From the NCBI GenBank assembly GCA_037178855.1, contig JASJZC010000006.1:1798001-1862000 (forward strand): a stretch of 64,000 bases of DNA, in the 5' to 3' direction. This document shows, in pieces, positions 43,178-54,731 of this stretch. Position 1 is the first letter of the stretch. The number at the start of each line of letters is the position of its first letter. A program made the translations under genes and the position numbers. The DNA comes from Oscheius sp. JU75. Taxonomy: Eukaryota; Nematoda; Chromadorea; Rhabditida; Rhabditidae. The notes below the pieces were generated by a model. It did no database searches. It was not told where the DNA came from and saw nothing but the letters and a program-made list of their open reading frames with translations.

Positions 43178-44324
43178 TTAAACATTCGCAGGCTTCTTGC
43201 AGATGTAAGCTCTGATAATACTTGGGCATTGCCAATCATTCCAGTAAGTTTCTAGCACTCCAGTCTGGCTAGTTACAGCATCGGTTATCATCGGAAAAAA
43301 AAATAGTGTCATTCTTTCTAGACAGCCTCACCTGTGCACAGTACTCTTTCCCTCGGAAGTTGTCGGGCTGCCCTGGAGTCCATCTATAGTAGTCCGTTGG
43401 GGTCCCATCAGTATTTTTCCAGACGTTGTTTGTCTTATACATACCAATCCAAGTGCAATCAATCCAATCGCCATCTCTGCCACTTTTTGATAAAGCTAAT
43501 CAATAAATCTGATGAGTTTAAGAGCATACTGTAAATGAAAAAGTTTTCGTCGTCAGAATGTATTGAGGCCAAATGAGCGCCAGATTGTTGACACGAGGCC
43601 TCAGCTTCTTGAAAAGCAGCGCCTAGTTTGGTGACATAGCAGCTGTGAGTCTTGTCGAAATACGTCCAGCCGTTGTCACAAAAAGCTTAAACGACAAAGC
43701 TTACTTAAAAGACAGAGAGTTCTCACGTTTAGGCGGGGAACATGTTGGACAGCTGCATTGTTGTTGGGACAGACTTAAGCTGCAAATGTATGGCAAATGA
43801 CTGCTACAGTTGGTGGTTCTAAAACGTTGGAGTTTGAGCGAGAAAACAATTTCTCACTTCCATTGTCCTGTATGCGAATTAAAACTGCCACATGTGTAGG
43901 GGGCAGCAGGCTGTCCAGGCGCCCAATTCGTATAATTGATAGGAGAATGATCTTCCCATTGCCACGACCCACCGAAACTGTTGAGGCCAATAAAGAGCAG
44001 AGGAGAAGAAATGCCAGAAAATGTGAGCCCCTCTGAAAGTCGTATTTTCTTAAATTTGCCATTTGCTGAACATACGCAAAACAAAACTGTTTTCGAAACT
44101 ATTTTCAATTGAAGCCAAGTCGGCTCCGTCGTCTTCACAGTGTGACTGGGCAGTTAGATAGTCGCTGTCGGGGTTAGCAACAAACTTGAAGCATCTTGAA
44201 AGTTGTTGTTAATTGAGTTTATAGATTCCAACTTCTCAGCGGTTATGTAGAAGCTATATCCGGTAGGACATTGAGCTAGGGATCTAGTAATTAGAAGTAG
44301 AAAACAAATAGTTCGGAGCAGCAT
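43178..44324 (-). CDS. Secreted C-type lectin with two CTLDs
   Basis: Seven exons join in phase: 44324-44233, 44194-44076, 44032-43858, 43779-43727, 43685-43530, 43495-43332 and 43264-43178 (TAA), 281 aa. A signal peptide (MLLRTICFLLLITRSLAQ) is followed by CTLD 1 (KCFKFVANPDSDYLTAQSHC, GADLASIENSFE, LLFIGLNSFGGSWQWEDHSP, NWAPGQP, YTCGSFNSHTGQW). A short cysteine linker QQQCSCPTCSPP leads to CTLD 2 (GWTYFDKTHSCYVTKLGAAF, GAHLASIHSDDE, WIGMYKTNNVW, WTPGQPDNF, YWNDWQCPSIIRAYICKK). CTLD 2 has QPD where EPN/QPD sets sugar choice, so galactose-type Ca-dependent binding is possible; CTLD 1 lacks the motif. Tandem-CTLD proteins are typical of nematode clec genes linked to gut and immune responses. 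Introns are 37-78 nt. Confidence 0.88.
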
Positions 44325-44541
44325 TGCAGCGAGTGGCCTTATCTTACACAACCCGCAAGTTTTCTTGTATCTTGTGATTGCTCGATACGCACACACATTT
44401 CCCAAGATAAAAGAATTTTTCATTCCTGAAAACTAACGTTGCCAGCTTTCACAACTCGTTCTTAACAAAAAACTCTTCTCTGTTTGTACACTACTCATTC
44501 AAGATGATGCAATCGGAAGAGCTCTGTAACAGAAAGTATTC

Positions 44542-45400
44542 TTAAATACTCCGACAACTCGTTGGTGCTCGCAACTTTCTGATCCAAAATTGTAACACAT
44601 CCATTGAACAAAACGTATTCAATGCATTGAAAGCTTTGAACGAACAATTTCTGTTTTCGATCACAAAAGCCTTGTAATTTTCAATGAGGCTCGTCTTGAC
44701 CATTGTCACAGGCAGTCCCGAAAGCGTACAGACAGTGGAAACTGGAGGAGCTGGGCAGCTTTTGCAATCATGGCTCAAGGTTGGGTCGTACTCGCAAATG
44801 TACTGGAACCATTCGGCACAGTTCTGTGTTATAAAATCAATTTGTTGCCCAAATTTCGATTTGTGGGGTGTTGTTAATAAGTTTCTTAAGTTTTGTCAAA
44901 GAAAACCAGTCAATAGCTTAACAAAAAAAACCAACTGCATCCATTGTCCTGTAAGTGAGTTCATAACTGTGCAGTACAGCGACGTGTTTGGCCTTTCTTG
45001 ATTCTAATTCCTGGAAATTCTCATCCATCTATCCAGACGTGTGGGTTTCCATTTAGTAGTTTCGTCAAACCGATCCAATTTGACTGTCGTGGCGGTTTGC
45101 TTTAGCGACCAGATCTAGAGAAGCGTATTACTTTTGGGAATGAAAAAAATTGTGACTTTTCAAATGTTAAATCAAAAAGTAAGAGGTAAATAGCTCACTA
45201 ATTAAGAAAATTGTCTGGTTCATGCTCCCAACTGATCTTGGCTCCGATAAAGGTTTTGTTCAATAGCCCCTGGCTCACACGATAGCATCTGAAATTTCTG
45301 TTCACAGCCACAGTATTCAAGCTTACTTGGAGGTAAGTGTGATCAATTTATAGTCAGGTGGACACGTGTGATCACTCAAAATAGCTTGGAACCAGTTCTT
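44542..45400 (-). CDS. Second C-type lectin gene (structure partly resolved)
   Basis: Upstream on the same strand, exons read PPDYKLITLTSK at about 45365-45325, then CYRVSQGLLNKTFIGAKISW (about 45285-45205). Near 45085-45030 comes SNWIGLTKLLNGNP (the CTLD WIGL strand), near 44995-44940 NQERPNTSLYCTVMNSLTGQ, and near 44820-44750 NCAEWFQYICEYDP followed by a CKSCPAPPVS linker like the one in the neighbouring gene. The frame then stays open to TAA 44542 through sequence without CTLD features. No signal peptide exon was found with certainty, and some junctions need a 35-nt intron, so it may be a decaying paralogue. The stop lies 218 bp before the next lectin's ATG. Confidence 0.6.
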
Positions 45401-45607
45401 TTCATTGGTATCGGTGTTATTTGATGCAGGCTTTTTTCCTTATGTTATGATAGTACGGATGAGGAACATATAGGACAAGTAGGATGGGTTGGGCAACACT
45501 GACCTGTTCGGTTCTTTGAGAATTTTACATGTGATCTGCATTGTTTTGATGCAATACGTAGCCTGATGAACAAGCATAGTGGGCCATAACCAAAGAAAGG
45601 GCAAAAT

Positions 45608-46339
45608 TATAGGACCACCCAGTTTTTTGTGCATTTTGGCGCGGGATGACGTTTTGAGGTTTCGGGATCAGGCACCATCTCTATTAAAGCACATGCCTGC
45701 GCACAATGCTTAGAAGTTTACAATCGAAAAAGTTTGCTAGCCATTTGTTTACATACCACTTATCACTTACATAGCAACACAGTCATGGTGGGGAAAACCA
45801 ACTTCTCCCTTAAGTTTATTATTTAACGAACGTGAAGATGCAAACATTCGTTTGTAATAATTATTAGCTTCCAATGTACCAGCTTGGTGCAATGAAAAAT
45901 GAAAGGGGACTGCTAACCAGGAACATCTACGCAAATGGAAGGCAGTACGACTGTTGAGGAGCTTCAGCAGGCGATTACTGGAGTGGACCCGAATGGACCC
46001 CACTTTCTGAAAACTCTTGTTACGTCGATGCCTTGTCGTATTTTTGAGTGTATTCAGTATTCAGAAATGGCGGTGTTACGCATTATTAGATCTCTTCTGT
46101 CATTTAATAAACTTTTGTTAATTATTTTAAGCGTTTTTGTCTAGTGATCTTATAATTTTGCACCAAGGCTTCTGCAACTCTTTTAGTAAAAATGCCCGTC
46201 TGATGTTAAACAAAACGTCTGAATTGCTGAAGCGTACCTATTCAGGGTTTTTGAAAGCCGTCAAATCCGCTGGTGCAATTCCCGAAACCTCAAAACGTCA
46301 TCACGCGCCAAAATGCGCAAAAAACTGGGCGGTCCTATA
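45608..46339. mobile_element. MITE with 64-bp inverted ends
   Basis: TATAGGACCRCCCAGTTTTTTG continuing through GCATTTTGGCGCG and GATGACGTTTTGAGGTTTCG is present at both ends in inverted orientation with about four differences. The element is about 730 bp, with likely TA flanks. Inside, a plus-strand stretch near 45955-46035 reads GDYWSGPEWTPLSENSCYVD, suggesting captured CTLD-like sequence; this is tentative. Confidence 0.65.
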
Positions 46340-47244
46340 ACTTTGCTGTCTTTATTCAGTTCAGAAAACACAAAATTTTCCAAACTAAATATTTTTTCAG
46401 AGAACTTGTCTGCCTAAAAATTGTTGTTTGATGTGTATTGCACTCGCATAACGGCGATACCAGAGAATGTGGATGTGGTTATCCAATTCGCGAAATGCGA
46501 ATATTTCACAGAGGACAAGGAAACAGGAAGGACGAAAACTGTAACAGGGCTTCTCCATCATCTTCTTATTTCCACTCCAATACGACCATAATAGACAGCA
46601 TGGACTGGCTGGCTTTCATGCCAGTTGTGAAACAAAGCAAAAACCCGCAAGTTTGAGTCACCCCCAAAGAAGTCTGAGGGTATCAGTCTGTCTTGGCAAA
46701 ACGTTGCAACAGGAAAAATACAAAACTGAAAGCTCTCTCGCAAGAATACATTAGCATTTTTGACCCATGCTTTCCTTTAGTATTGTAGCTGAAAAAAAGG
46801 ATCTGAAAACTGCTAGTTCTTTCTTCCCTCTCCCTCATATCCGAATCCCTTCTGCACTTCAAATCCAGCTAATCCTCATTAAAAAAAAAGCCTCCGGTTC
46901 TATTCCCAGCCAGCATAATCTGTCTCCCTCTCTCGATCCACCGGATTATCTCCAGATTGACATTACTAAGTACTAGGAAAAACAAGAGGGAGGGAATCCC
47001 TAGGCTCGGGATAAGACTAGAGATCGTATCATTTTCGTTGTTTGATCTTAAGTTTCCGTTACTAGCAGTACCCGAAAACTATTTGTTTTGTTTCACGGTA
47101 TGTGTGGCACAATGGTTGAACACTTGCAAAGATTCCACATCAGCTTTCGCAATAAGAAATTATGATCAATTTTGTGAGAATCTCAGACTTTATGTTTCAC
47201 TTCTAATATAAAATAGCTCCTGGGATCACACACCTGGCCTGGCC

Positions 47245-47278
47245 GAACCTGGCCGACACGAACATTTCGGCCAGGTTC
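47245..47278. other. GC-rich 12-bp hairpin
   Basis: GAACCTGGCCGA and TCGGCCAGGTTC pair perfectly around a 10-nt loop. It is strongly GC-rich in an AT-rich setting and preceded by another CCTGGCC copy. No function can be assigned. Confidence 0.6.
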
Positions 47279-47466
47279 GCGATGCCTGAACAATTTGACC
47301 CATCCTTTTCAGTTTTTTTCTGGTTTCACCATCCTTATTAGACATCTCCAGGGAAGTCCAAAATGCTGTGCCAGCAGTGAGGTTTTCTGTTTCCAATATT
47401 CCACAATACTTGTACCCTTCATGTTTCACTTTTAGTATAACAGTACCCTTGTATTTAGAGGTTTGC

Positions 47467-47487
47467 TCATTCAAAGTGTAGGAGCGA
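47467..47487 (+). ncRNA. Candidate 21U-RNA
   Basis: Core 47422-47428, then CTTTTAG TATAAC, then TGCT with T at 47467, offset 39. Confidence 0.45.
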
Positions 47488-48619
47488 AATGCTCTACCTC
47501 TTCCCTCTTTCAAAATGCCAAGCTCTAGTAATTTTTGCTCTGAACTTTGTCCAGCACATTTTTACAGGTCAAGCATCAAATGTTTATTGCTCTTATGAGG
47601 TAGTTCATCCCCTTTCCAGCATTTGGCTTCTTCTTTTGATCAATTTTTGTTTCATGAATGCCATGAGTCTCAAGTGCACAGTTTTGCTTCAGTAGACATC
47701 CCGATTAATCAAACAACCATACAACTTTTCAGCTTATATGGTGTTTCACGGGACCCATGAGGCACTGTATAACGGCTTACTTTACATATGCAACTGTAAC
47801 CTTGATTCCAATAATCGGCACAAAACTGTCACTTTTTATGTTTCTTCTACAACAAAAGCAGCAACCTCTTATTGCATGCTGCTAGAGCTGCGTTGTAGTT
47901 GTAGAACCTTCCCCATTTCTCTTCTACCTTTTTGTTTTATCGTCCTAACGAGACTTCATCCACTCGCATTTCCACTTTTGCAAAAAAAAATTCTTTTCAA
48001 AAATTTCTAAAAAGTTTTTATAGTTCACTTTTTTTCAGTTCACTTTCACTTTTTATAGTTCAGTACATATAACATAGGACTTGGGTTTGAGAGTTTGCTA
48101 GTTTCTTCCATTGTCTTGCAAAAAAAACTTCTCTCTCTGGCGGAAGCGAAGAGTCAAAAATTGATACAATAGTTATCATATTTATCGTTGTTCCAACGTC
48201 TTCATAAGATTTTTCTCAGGATATCTAACCAATAAACTTCCACCACATGTTTCAAAAATCATCATCTTTTTATTTCCACTTCTTCTTATGAGACACCGTA
48301 AGCTTGTTTCGAGCTGATACTTGCCATAAATCGTGAGTAAATGAAAAATATATATACTCCGTCTTCCACCGTTCCCCCTCTCACTTTCATTCTAAAGAAA
48401 TACATAACAAGGATTTTTTGTTTCACAAGTCTACTAACATAACATTCCAGAATTCTATACTACTATCGTGATAATCGCACTGGTATTGTCTTTTATCATA
48501 TTGTGTTTCAATGCCTCTACATCAGCTGTGAAAATCGGTCTACTGGGATCGAGCACCAAAACATTCACTATTTATGTTTCACTACTTGTATCACGCCGAG
48601 CTTGTTTTTGAAAGTTTGC

Positions 48620-48640
48620 TCGTAAGAATCAGAACCATCG
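48620..48640 (+). ncRNA. Candidate 21U-RNA
   Basis: Core 48575-48581, then CTACTTG TATCACG, then TGCT with T at 48620, offset 39. Confidence 0.48.
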
Positions 48641-49754
48641 TCAGCCCTTGCCCACCCCCTCTGCTAAAAGTAATTCTTCCCAAGGACATCATATCACAAA
48701 GTCCGACGCGAGTCGTGGGTCCGTGAGAATAATTCAGGAAATGTGGATAAATCACGGGGCTGCTGGGTGGTGGGAGGGTAGCAGCTTGTGATGATGTGAC
48801 TAGTTCAGAGAACATTTGATCGCCAGATAGTTTAACCTTTGCTAGATTCCCTAAAGTTTTTTGTAACTTTTGTGTTTCACTGTGTCCTCGAATACGCGAT
48901 AGCCTGAAGATTTCGTTGGACGTTCAATCATTGATAATCCTTGAATTTTTTCCAGTATCAACTGACCTCTAAATAGTCTCAAGATGATAGCAGATACATC
49001 CTCTCCGTTTTACAATATTCCCATTTTCAATGTTTCTCTCATAGCACTGTCTAATTTCTTTTGTTTCACGCAGGTCTTGAATGGTTTCATCTGCTCGTAA
49101 ATCCGATTGAAAACGCAAAATCCAAACAGAGCACATTGGAGACAAACTTTTATCGTTTCAACAGACCCATAAATAGTTTCCAAGATGGTAGCAAATTAAT
49201 AGTTTCAACTTCTCAGTTACAAAATCTTCTGATTTTCAATGTTCTCTCAGAGGTTTGTCTCCGTTTTTTAATGACTGTCCTCTGAGTACACACTAGTCTA
49301 AGCCATTTGATGATTCTACTATCACCCTCAAAATCCAAACAGGAAGACCTTTTCTTCCTAAAATTCTTCCTATATTGCAACACCCCTCTGTCAGAGAAGG
49401 GACTAAATTTGCACACAATAACAATAAGGACGAGGCTCGTTTTCATTGTCATTTCGAATAGAAAGAGGAGCTCCCCTCCCTCTGCCTCTCTGTTATTCAT
49501 ATCCACCATTTTATTAACACAGCCCATTTTTGAGACAATTTCCCTCACTTTTCGTTGGAATTCACTATGTTTCAGTACTTGTTCATATCCTTGGAACAAT
49601 TATAGTTCTTGTCTTCGTTGGTTTTCAAACCAAAATGCTTCAGAGTACATATAATAGCCGAAGAGCTCAACTCAAACTGTTTCATGGTAGGTGCAAGAAA
49701 CACATTAAATTAGTTTTCGTAAGAAACTTATGTTAGCGATCTTGACTGAACTCA

Positions 49755-49775
49755 GTAAGCTGCAAGGAAGACAAA
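49755..49775 (-). ncRNA. Candidate 21U-RNA on the minority strand of its block
   Basis: Minus core 49814-49820, then AACTTCG TATAAAC, then CAAT with T at 49775, offset 39. Confidence 0.45.
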
Positions 49776-51584
49776 TTGTAGGTTCTAAAACCCATTTTGG
49801 TTTATACGAAGTTTGAAACAACTTGTTTGACAGGCTGTGTCCTTTTTTTCTAAAAATAGTTAGGATAATATCAGCTGGCGTTCTCTCTTTGTTCAACATC
49901 TACCAAATTTAAACTTTTGATAAGATCAGAGCATTTGTGCTTCACTACTTCAATTGTAAGGTAGAGACGTAGCTGACATTGAGAGACATACACTGCAAAT
50001 GCATCCTTTCTTCTTCCGACTCACTGATTTTTCTTGTGGTTCATCGGACGTTTCTGCCTTACCGACCATATCTAACGTCTCTACCTTACGGAAAATTTGT
50101 ATCTCTGAAACTTTTGCGCTTCACGAATTCTATAAATAGCTCTGTGCCAGCGAAGTTCAATTTTGTTACTCCGTGTGTCTGAAAACACTTTTGCTTGTGC
50201 CCAACAGGAATCTATCAAATTCACGCATTCTTCAGAATCGAAACTTGTGACTCCTTAGATTCTGTTACAGTCGAAGAGAAGCACTAGTCTCACAAAAAGG
50301 TATCACCCGTAAATAAAATTGTTTCCGACAAAACTTCATAACACAAAACTTCATTTTGTGTAGTGGTAACTAAAATTTATTGCAGTTCGTCCCACCGATT
50401 GTGCGAGAACAGACCATGTTTAACATAAAACAAAAATCTTCAAACAATACTGTGCCTGCGTGTAAACTTTATGCAGAGCTTGGGTCTTGTGTTTCACGGA
50501 CACTGTAGATAGTTCTGTACTAGGGATGTACAGAATTCTACTCACACCGTTTTGAAAAAACCTCTTCTTGTCTTTACCTCGACCTCAAGAGAACAACTAT
50601 TCTTCGCTTCCACAGAGTTTAAACTATCATGTTTCACAGATTCTCTAGCTTATTTTTCTCTCCCATGCATTGAGAAGGCTCACAACAACGAAAAGTTACC
50701 AGTATTCTTCAGTGCAAATGTACCAAAAGTGAGAAACGTTGAACCTTTTTGTTTCACGACACCCATGAGTGCTTGTGTTTACGTTGTTGGACGTACCATC
50801 TTTTCATCATACTCACTATTTTCGCTCTCCAAAATCTTCTCTCTATCTCTCTGTCTCTTTGTCTCTGTCCCCGTCTTCCTGTTTCCCCCGTACTGGCTCA
50901 GCTCACAAATCTGGGTGTCCACGAAACTTGAGCTGTGTTGTTCCTAGCGTGTGTGTTCAATAACGAGATGTTTATCTTCTATGTGAGGTAGAAGGGAAAA
51001 TATGGGGGCCCACATAACAAATCCGCTCCATTTTTGGATTCTCTGCACATTTGATCCCCTCTCTCCTTTTTTGGCCTGGGGAACAGCCGTTTTCTCAGTC
51101 CGGCAACTAACTAATGCGCCTAATCCCATTATGAAGAGTGGCAGAAGAGGAGAGTCAGAGGCGAAGAGTTCGACCCGGGAGTCTTATCCTATTTTGTTTC
51201 TTATCCACTTTATATCTTTCATCCTCTATTAGAAAGTTTGCTCAGAAAATGTTTCACTGAAGAAGCAAAATGACAAATTTCGAAGTACCCAATCACAACT
51301 TACTGAAATATACCACATTGTGTCTTGATCCTACGTTTACAGACACAAAGTTCTCATTTTCTGCCAGGTTTTTTCCTTGAATGGTTCATTTCCAACATGA
51401 AAGCAGAGACTCTTTCAGAAGTTTGCTTATGTTAGTCAGTTTGATTAGCCAAAACCTACTTTTTGTATTTACGGATTTTTTACCCACTGTTTCGTGCTCT
51501 TTTTTACTCTGCGTTTCATTCCTTTCTGGACATTTGTTTTTATTTTACTCCTGTGAGAATCAGCGGAAATATTTTTACTATTAG

Positions 51585-51923
51585 TCACAACCTAAGAGAT
51601 TGGTCTGAAACAAAGAGTTTAAAATAATCCTTTTCTGTCTCACTCTTTCGAAAATGGAAAAGCATGTGAACAGTTTCGTGGGAGAGACAGAGAGACAGGT
51701 CCTCTCCCATTATGTAGCCAAACTGTTTTCCGTCGACGATGATGACTCGGGTCGGATTGTTGCAGACGACAGCCTTGTAGCGGTTCCCGGCCATGTTCTG
51801 GTCGAAGAGAATCTTGGCAGCCGGCTGTCCCTGATAGCCCTTGAGCTCGTCCGCGTACTCCTTCAGCAGGTCATCGACACCCTGGGCCCAGTCTGGCTGC
51901 AGTTGGACCATCTTCTTTTTTTT
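51585..51923 (-). CDS. Isolated conserved-looking exon, function unknown
   Basis: After a TTGCAG acceptor at 51923 the minus strand reads KMVQLQPDWAQGVDDLLKEY, then AAKILFDQNMAGNRYKAVVC and TRVIIVDGKQFGYIMGED. Codon choice is strongly C/G-ending (CTC, GTC, AAC), unlike the flanks, and matches a well-expressed gene. The frame remains open to 51585, but the last 40 codons are AT-rich and probably intron. I do not recognise the protein and see no partner exon within 1 kb. It is the only coding island in the 47-53.6 kb motif block. Confidence 0.45.
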   Translation of the reverse strand, partial: KKKKMVQLQPDWAQGVDDLLKEYADELKGYQGQPAAKILFDQNMAGNRYKAVVCNNPTRVIIVDGKQFGYIMGEDLSLCLSHETVHMLFHFRKSETEKDYFKLFVSDQSLRL

Positions 51924-53205
51924 CTGCAATTCAGACAATTCCTAAAGGGCAGAGAGACAGAGACAGTACAGCTACTGGCACAGGCAGTGACACCAAGAAA
52001 ACCTACGAGGGAGAGTGTCTTTCACATGTCCATGCTCCAGTCTTGGGTCGATGACTTCTGTTTTTTGTTTCACGCATCATCATATGGTCGCATTTGTCAG
52101 AACATTCAATGCGTGCGAAGTGAGCAATGGTACAAAAACTTCAGTTGTTCTCCTTTTGGTCATCTACATGTAGTTCATCTTGAAGAAGTCCGCACCGCCT
52201 TGGTCCTTCAACTTTTCAGCTCCACCCGTCTTCTCACTTCAAGATCTATTGTTTCAATCTCTCGATATGTGAGAAACAGGCTTGAATATCACGTTGTACT
52301 GTTAAAACAGCTTAGTACAGCTATCTACCTACCCCCAAAAATGCCCAGACTTTCAATTAGACAGCTCTTCCCCACTGATTGATGGCGGGAAATTGGAGGA
52401 AAGGTCACCCATCATTCATTCTCTCTTCTCCTGCAAATGGAAGGCAATAAGAGGGGAGACCGGAGCTTTTAATTTCGACACACATCTTCCTATCCATTGC
52501 GCCTAAGAATCGGACTTGGATCCCTTCCTAATTCTTAATCGCTGAACTTGGAAAAGTTTTCTGATCCTCGATCCGAGCCTTTATTAGACGAGAGAACTAC
52601 GAAAAGTGTCATTGCATGTCACGAGGGTGACATGGATTAGGTCACTTTCTGTTTTTTTTCTTGTGTTTTAGTAGTTGGAGGTAAGGATTCAAAGTTGTTG
52701 TAACTCAATAGTGTGGACTCATCTATCAGAAATCAAAGAATCTTCCTTTCTTCTATGCGAAGGGTTTCACAAGTTTAGCTTATGAACTTTTGACGGTGAC
52801 GTTCAGCATTTTGAAAGGAAAGATAGCCTGTTTGTTTCATTGAACCTTACTAGAGGAGCAGTGGCATCTGTTTTAGCTGAAAACTAGCTTTAGCCGAAAA
52901 AATGTGTCTTGGAAACAAGAAATACCACATTTTACAAAGAAGCATAGTTTTACTTGGAACACCGCTAGGGGGCTCCCTAGTTTTGCTCCTGCTCTGCACT
53001 TTTCTTAGTCTTTTCCTATTTAAAGTTATTCCTATCAAACTTTTTTATCTTCTTTTGTTTCATCGAACCATGATATCTTTTCAATAACGCTGTCTTCTCA
53101 GAAGGATGAAAATATCAAATAGCACAGGACCGCTTTCGAGTTTACACATTCTTCTTTTTGTGTTTCAGTAGTTGTAGATAAGGACTAGGAAATACTATAG
53201 TTCAA

Positions 53206-53226
53206 TATTATTCCTGGATATTCTTG
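53206..53226 (+). ncRNA. Candidate 21U-RNA
   Basis: Core 53161-53167, then GTAGTTG TAGATAAG (best extended match on the plus strand), then CAAT with T at 53206, offset 39. Confidence 0.5.
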
Positions 53227-54321
53227 CCCATTACATAACGAGAAGTATTGGAGCATCAGAATTTTTACAAATCACATATTTCTACTGCGCACAAAGAACA
53301 GTAGCTTTATCCATCGTTGCAAATATGGAATTTTTTGTCGAACTGGGGACTAGTTCTTCCTCACAAGTTCCGTTACTAGCTAACCTTTTGCTAATCTGCT
53401 TCCCCGCTATCTTTTGGGAATTTTTTTCTTTGACGAAAGTTTGACGTTGTCTGTAAGTTACGTGCTTCACAGTGTGTTGATGCATGTGTAAAATAAACAC
53501 TGTAGAATGTAGAAAGAAGCAAATTCCATTGGTTGATGCCATTTTGAGAAGGAAGGGGAAATGTGACACAGACAAGCCTCATTTCGATATTTTTGGTGTT
53601 TCAATCGTAGCTTATAAGGGGAAAAAATTCGTGTACTACAATTTGGCACTCTTCAGCATTTTCTAATGAAAAATTTGAGTATTTTGCAAAGCGTGCCTAC
53701 ATACTAATGTCGTACAGACTCTTTGTTGGTAAGTGGGTAAGGTGAAACATCAAAGGTTGAAGGATGAAGGGAATGAGCTACCTATGTTAGCTGTCAATAA
53801 CTACAAGTAGCATCAGCCCTGTCAGGCTGTTTGTAGATTTCCAGTTTTAACTTTTGCCTTTTCTATTCCGCCAGCTTCTGTCAATGACTGTGACCTTCAG
53901 AGTTTTAGAGAGACAAAACCCGGTGCAGATCTGAAAATAAGAGAGTCCGGAAACTATCTCATACTTCACTGTTGCAGTAAGTAGAGGCTTGACGTCGTTG
54001 ACCGGAAAGAGTAGATAACACTAAAATATTTGACGTATACTTTGTGTAAGTTTTTGACTACATGTCTCCCCCTGTTCCCTTTCGAATTTCCTGTCTACCC
54101 CCTTTAGCTTCCGCCTTTTTGCTGAAAGAAGGCCACCAAATTTCATTAACTCTCTGCCACCCTGGCTAGACATTCGGGCGAAAAGAGCAATCTTTGTGTG
54201 TTCTTCCTCGAAATTGGAAGCTCATCGCCTCCTCAATCAACTTTTCTATGTTTTAAACGGTACTCTAATAATATCGAACCTCAGCTCGAGACTTTTACCC
54301 TACCTTTCTTACCATAAAATA

Positions 54322-54425
54322 TTTTTCATGGTACACGTTCTGCAAAGTTGTAGCCCATGCCAAAACCTACAAGTTTGCCGAATGTCCCACCCCTACCACC
54401 TCATTTTGACCCAGAAAAGTGCTTT
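54322..54425. repeat. Interspersed repeat with GCAAAGTTGTAG core, copy 2
   Basis: Partner of 41601-41712 in the same orientation; see that entry for the shared blocks. It is followed 75 bp later by a hairpin built from the same core. Confidence 0.5.
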
Positions 54426-54503
54426 TGAAAGAACGCAGCCTTGGATTACTGTAGGAAAACCCATTTTTTGGTTTCAAACCGAGACCTTACGGCTCCGGCA
54501 TGC

Positions 54504-54546
54504 TCTGCAAAGTTGTAGGTTTTGGCAAGGCCTACAACTTTGCAGA
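54504..54546. repeat. Perfect 16-bp hairpin made from the repeat core
   Basis: TCTGCAAAGTTGTAGG and CCTACAACTTTGCAGA are exact inverted copies separated by 11 nt. It contains the core of the interspersed repeat in both orientations. Confidence 0.7.
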
Positions 54547-54731
54547 ACATCCGAAAGCTGGGCAATGTCTTCCTTTGCCTGAAAAGGTGGTTAGAAAACT
54601 GTTATATGGGAGCTCTATTATTCAAAGTTTCATTTTAATTTGTTTCAAGAGCTTCTTTTGTTTATATTGGAACATATCTCACCAATACCCTCGTTGCTAC
54701 CGCTAGGAAAAACTTGAAACTTTTCAGAACA

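Larger units (their letters stand above)
41756..46634 (-). promoter_or_regulatory. Sparse 21U-RNA-type motif block, mostly minus strand, with a gap over the lectin genes
   Basis: Minus cores start at 41756, 42186, 42440, 42525 and 46628; one plus core is at 41918. None occurs from 42532 to 46627, the stretch holding the C-type lectin genes and a MITE. The cores at 41756 and 42440 each have CAGT with T at offset 39 (41717 and 42401). Confidence 0.5.
47089..53603 (+). promoter_or_regulatory. Plus-strand block of 21U-RNA-type promoter motifs (25 sites)
   Basis: Plus cores start at 47089, 47193, 47422, 47648, 47742, 48248, 48419, 48504, 48575, 48873, 49062, 49568, 49678, 50490, 50630, 50750, 51250, 52066, 52250, 52833, 53056, 53161 and 53597; only 49814 and 51606 are on the minus strand. 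Many read TGTTTCAC. YRNT with T at offset 39 follows the sites at 47422, 47648, 48419, 48575, 49062, 49814, 52250, 53161 and 53597. A degenerate relative (TGTTTTAGTAGTTGGAGGTA) lies near 52671. Spacing between neighbours is often 70-260 bp. No protein-coding gene is evident except one exon at 51585-51923. Confidence 0.62.

Noticed and set aside
47226-47513. 95-codon minus-strand ORF
   Set aside because: It spans a GC-rich hairpin and a promoter-type motif, shows no exon signals or domain, and its codons follow no bias.
51654-52382. 242-codon plus-strand ORF
   Set aside because: Its first third is the antisense of the codon-biased exon at 51585-51923; the remainder has no domain.
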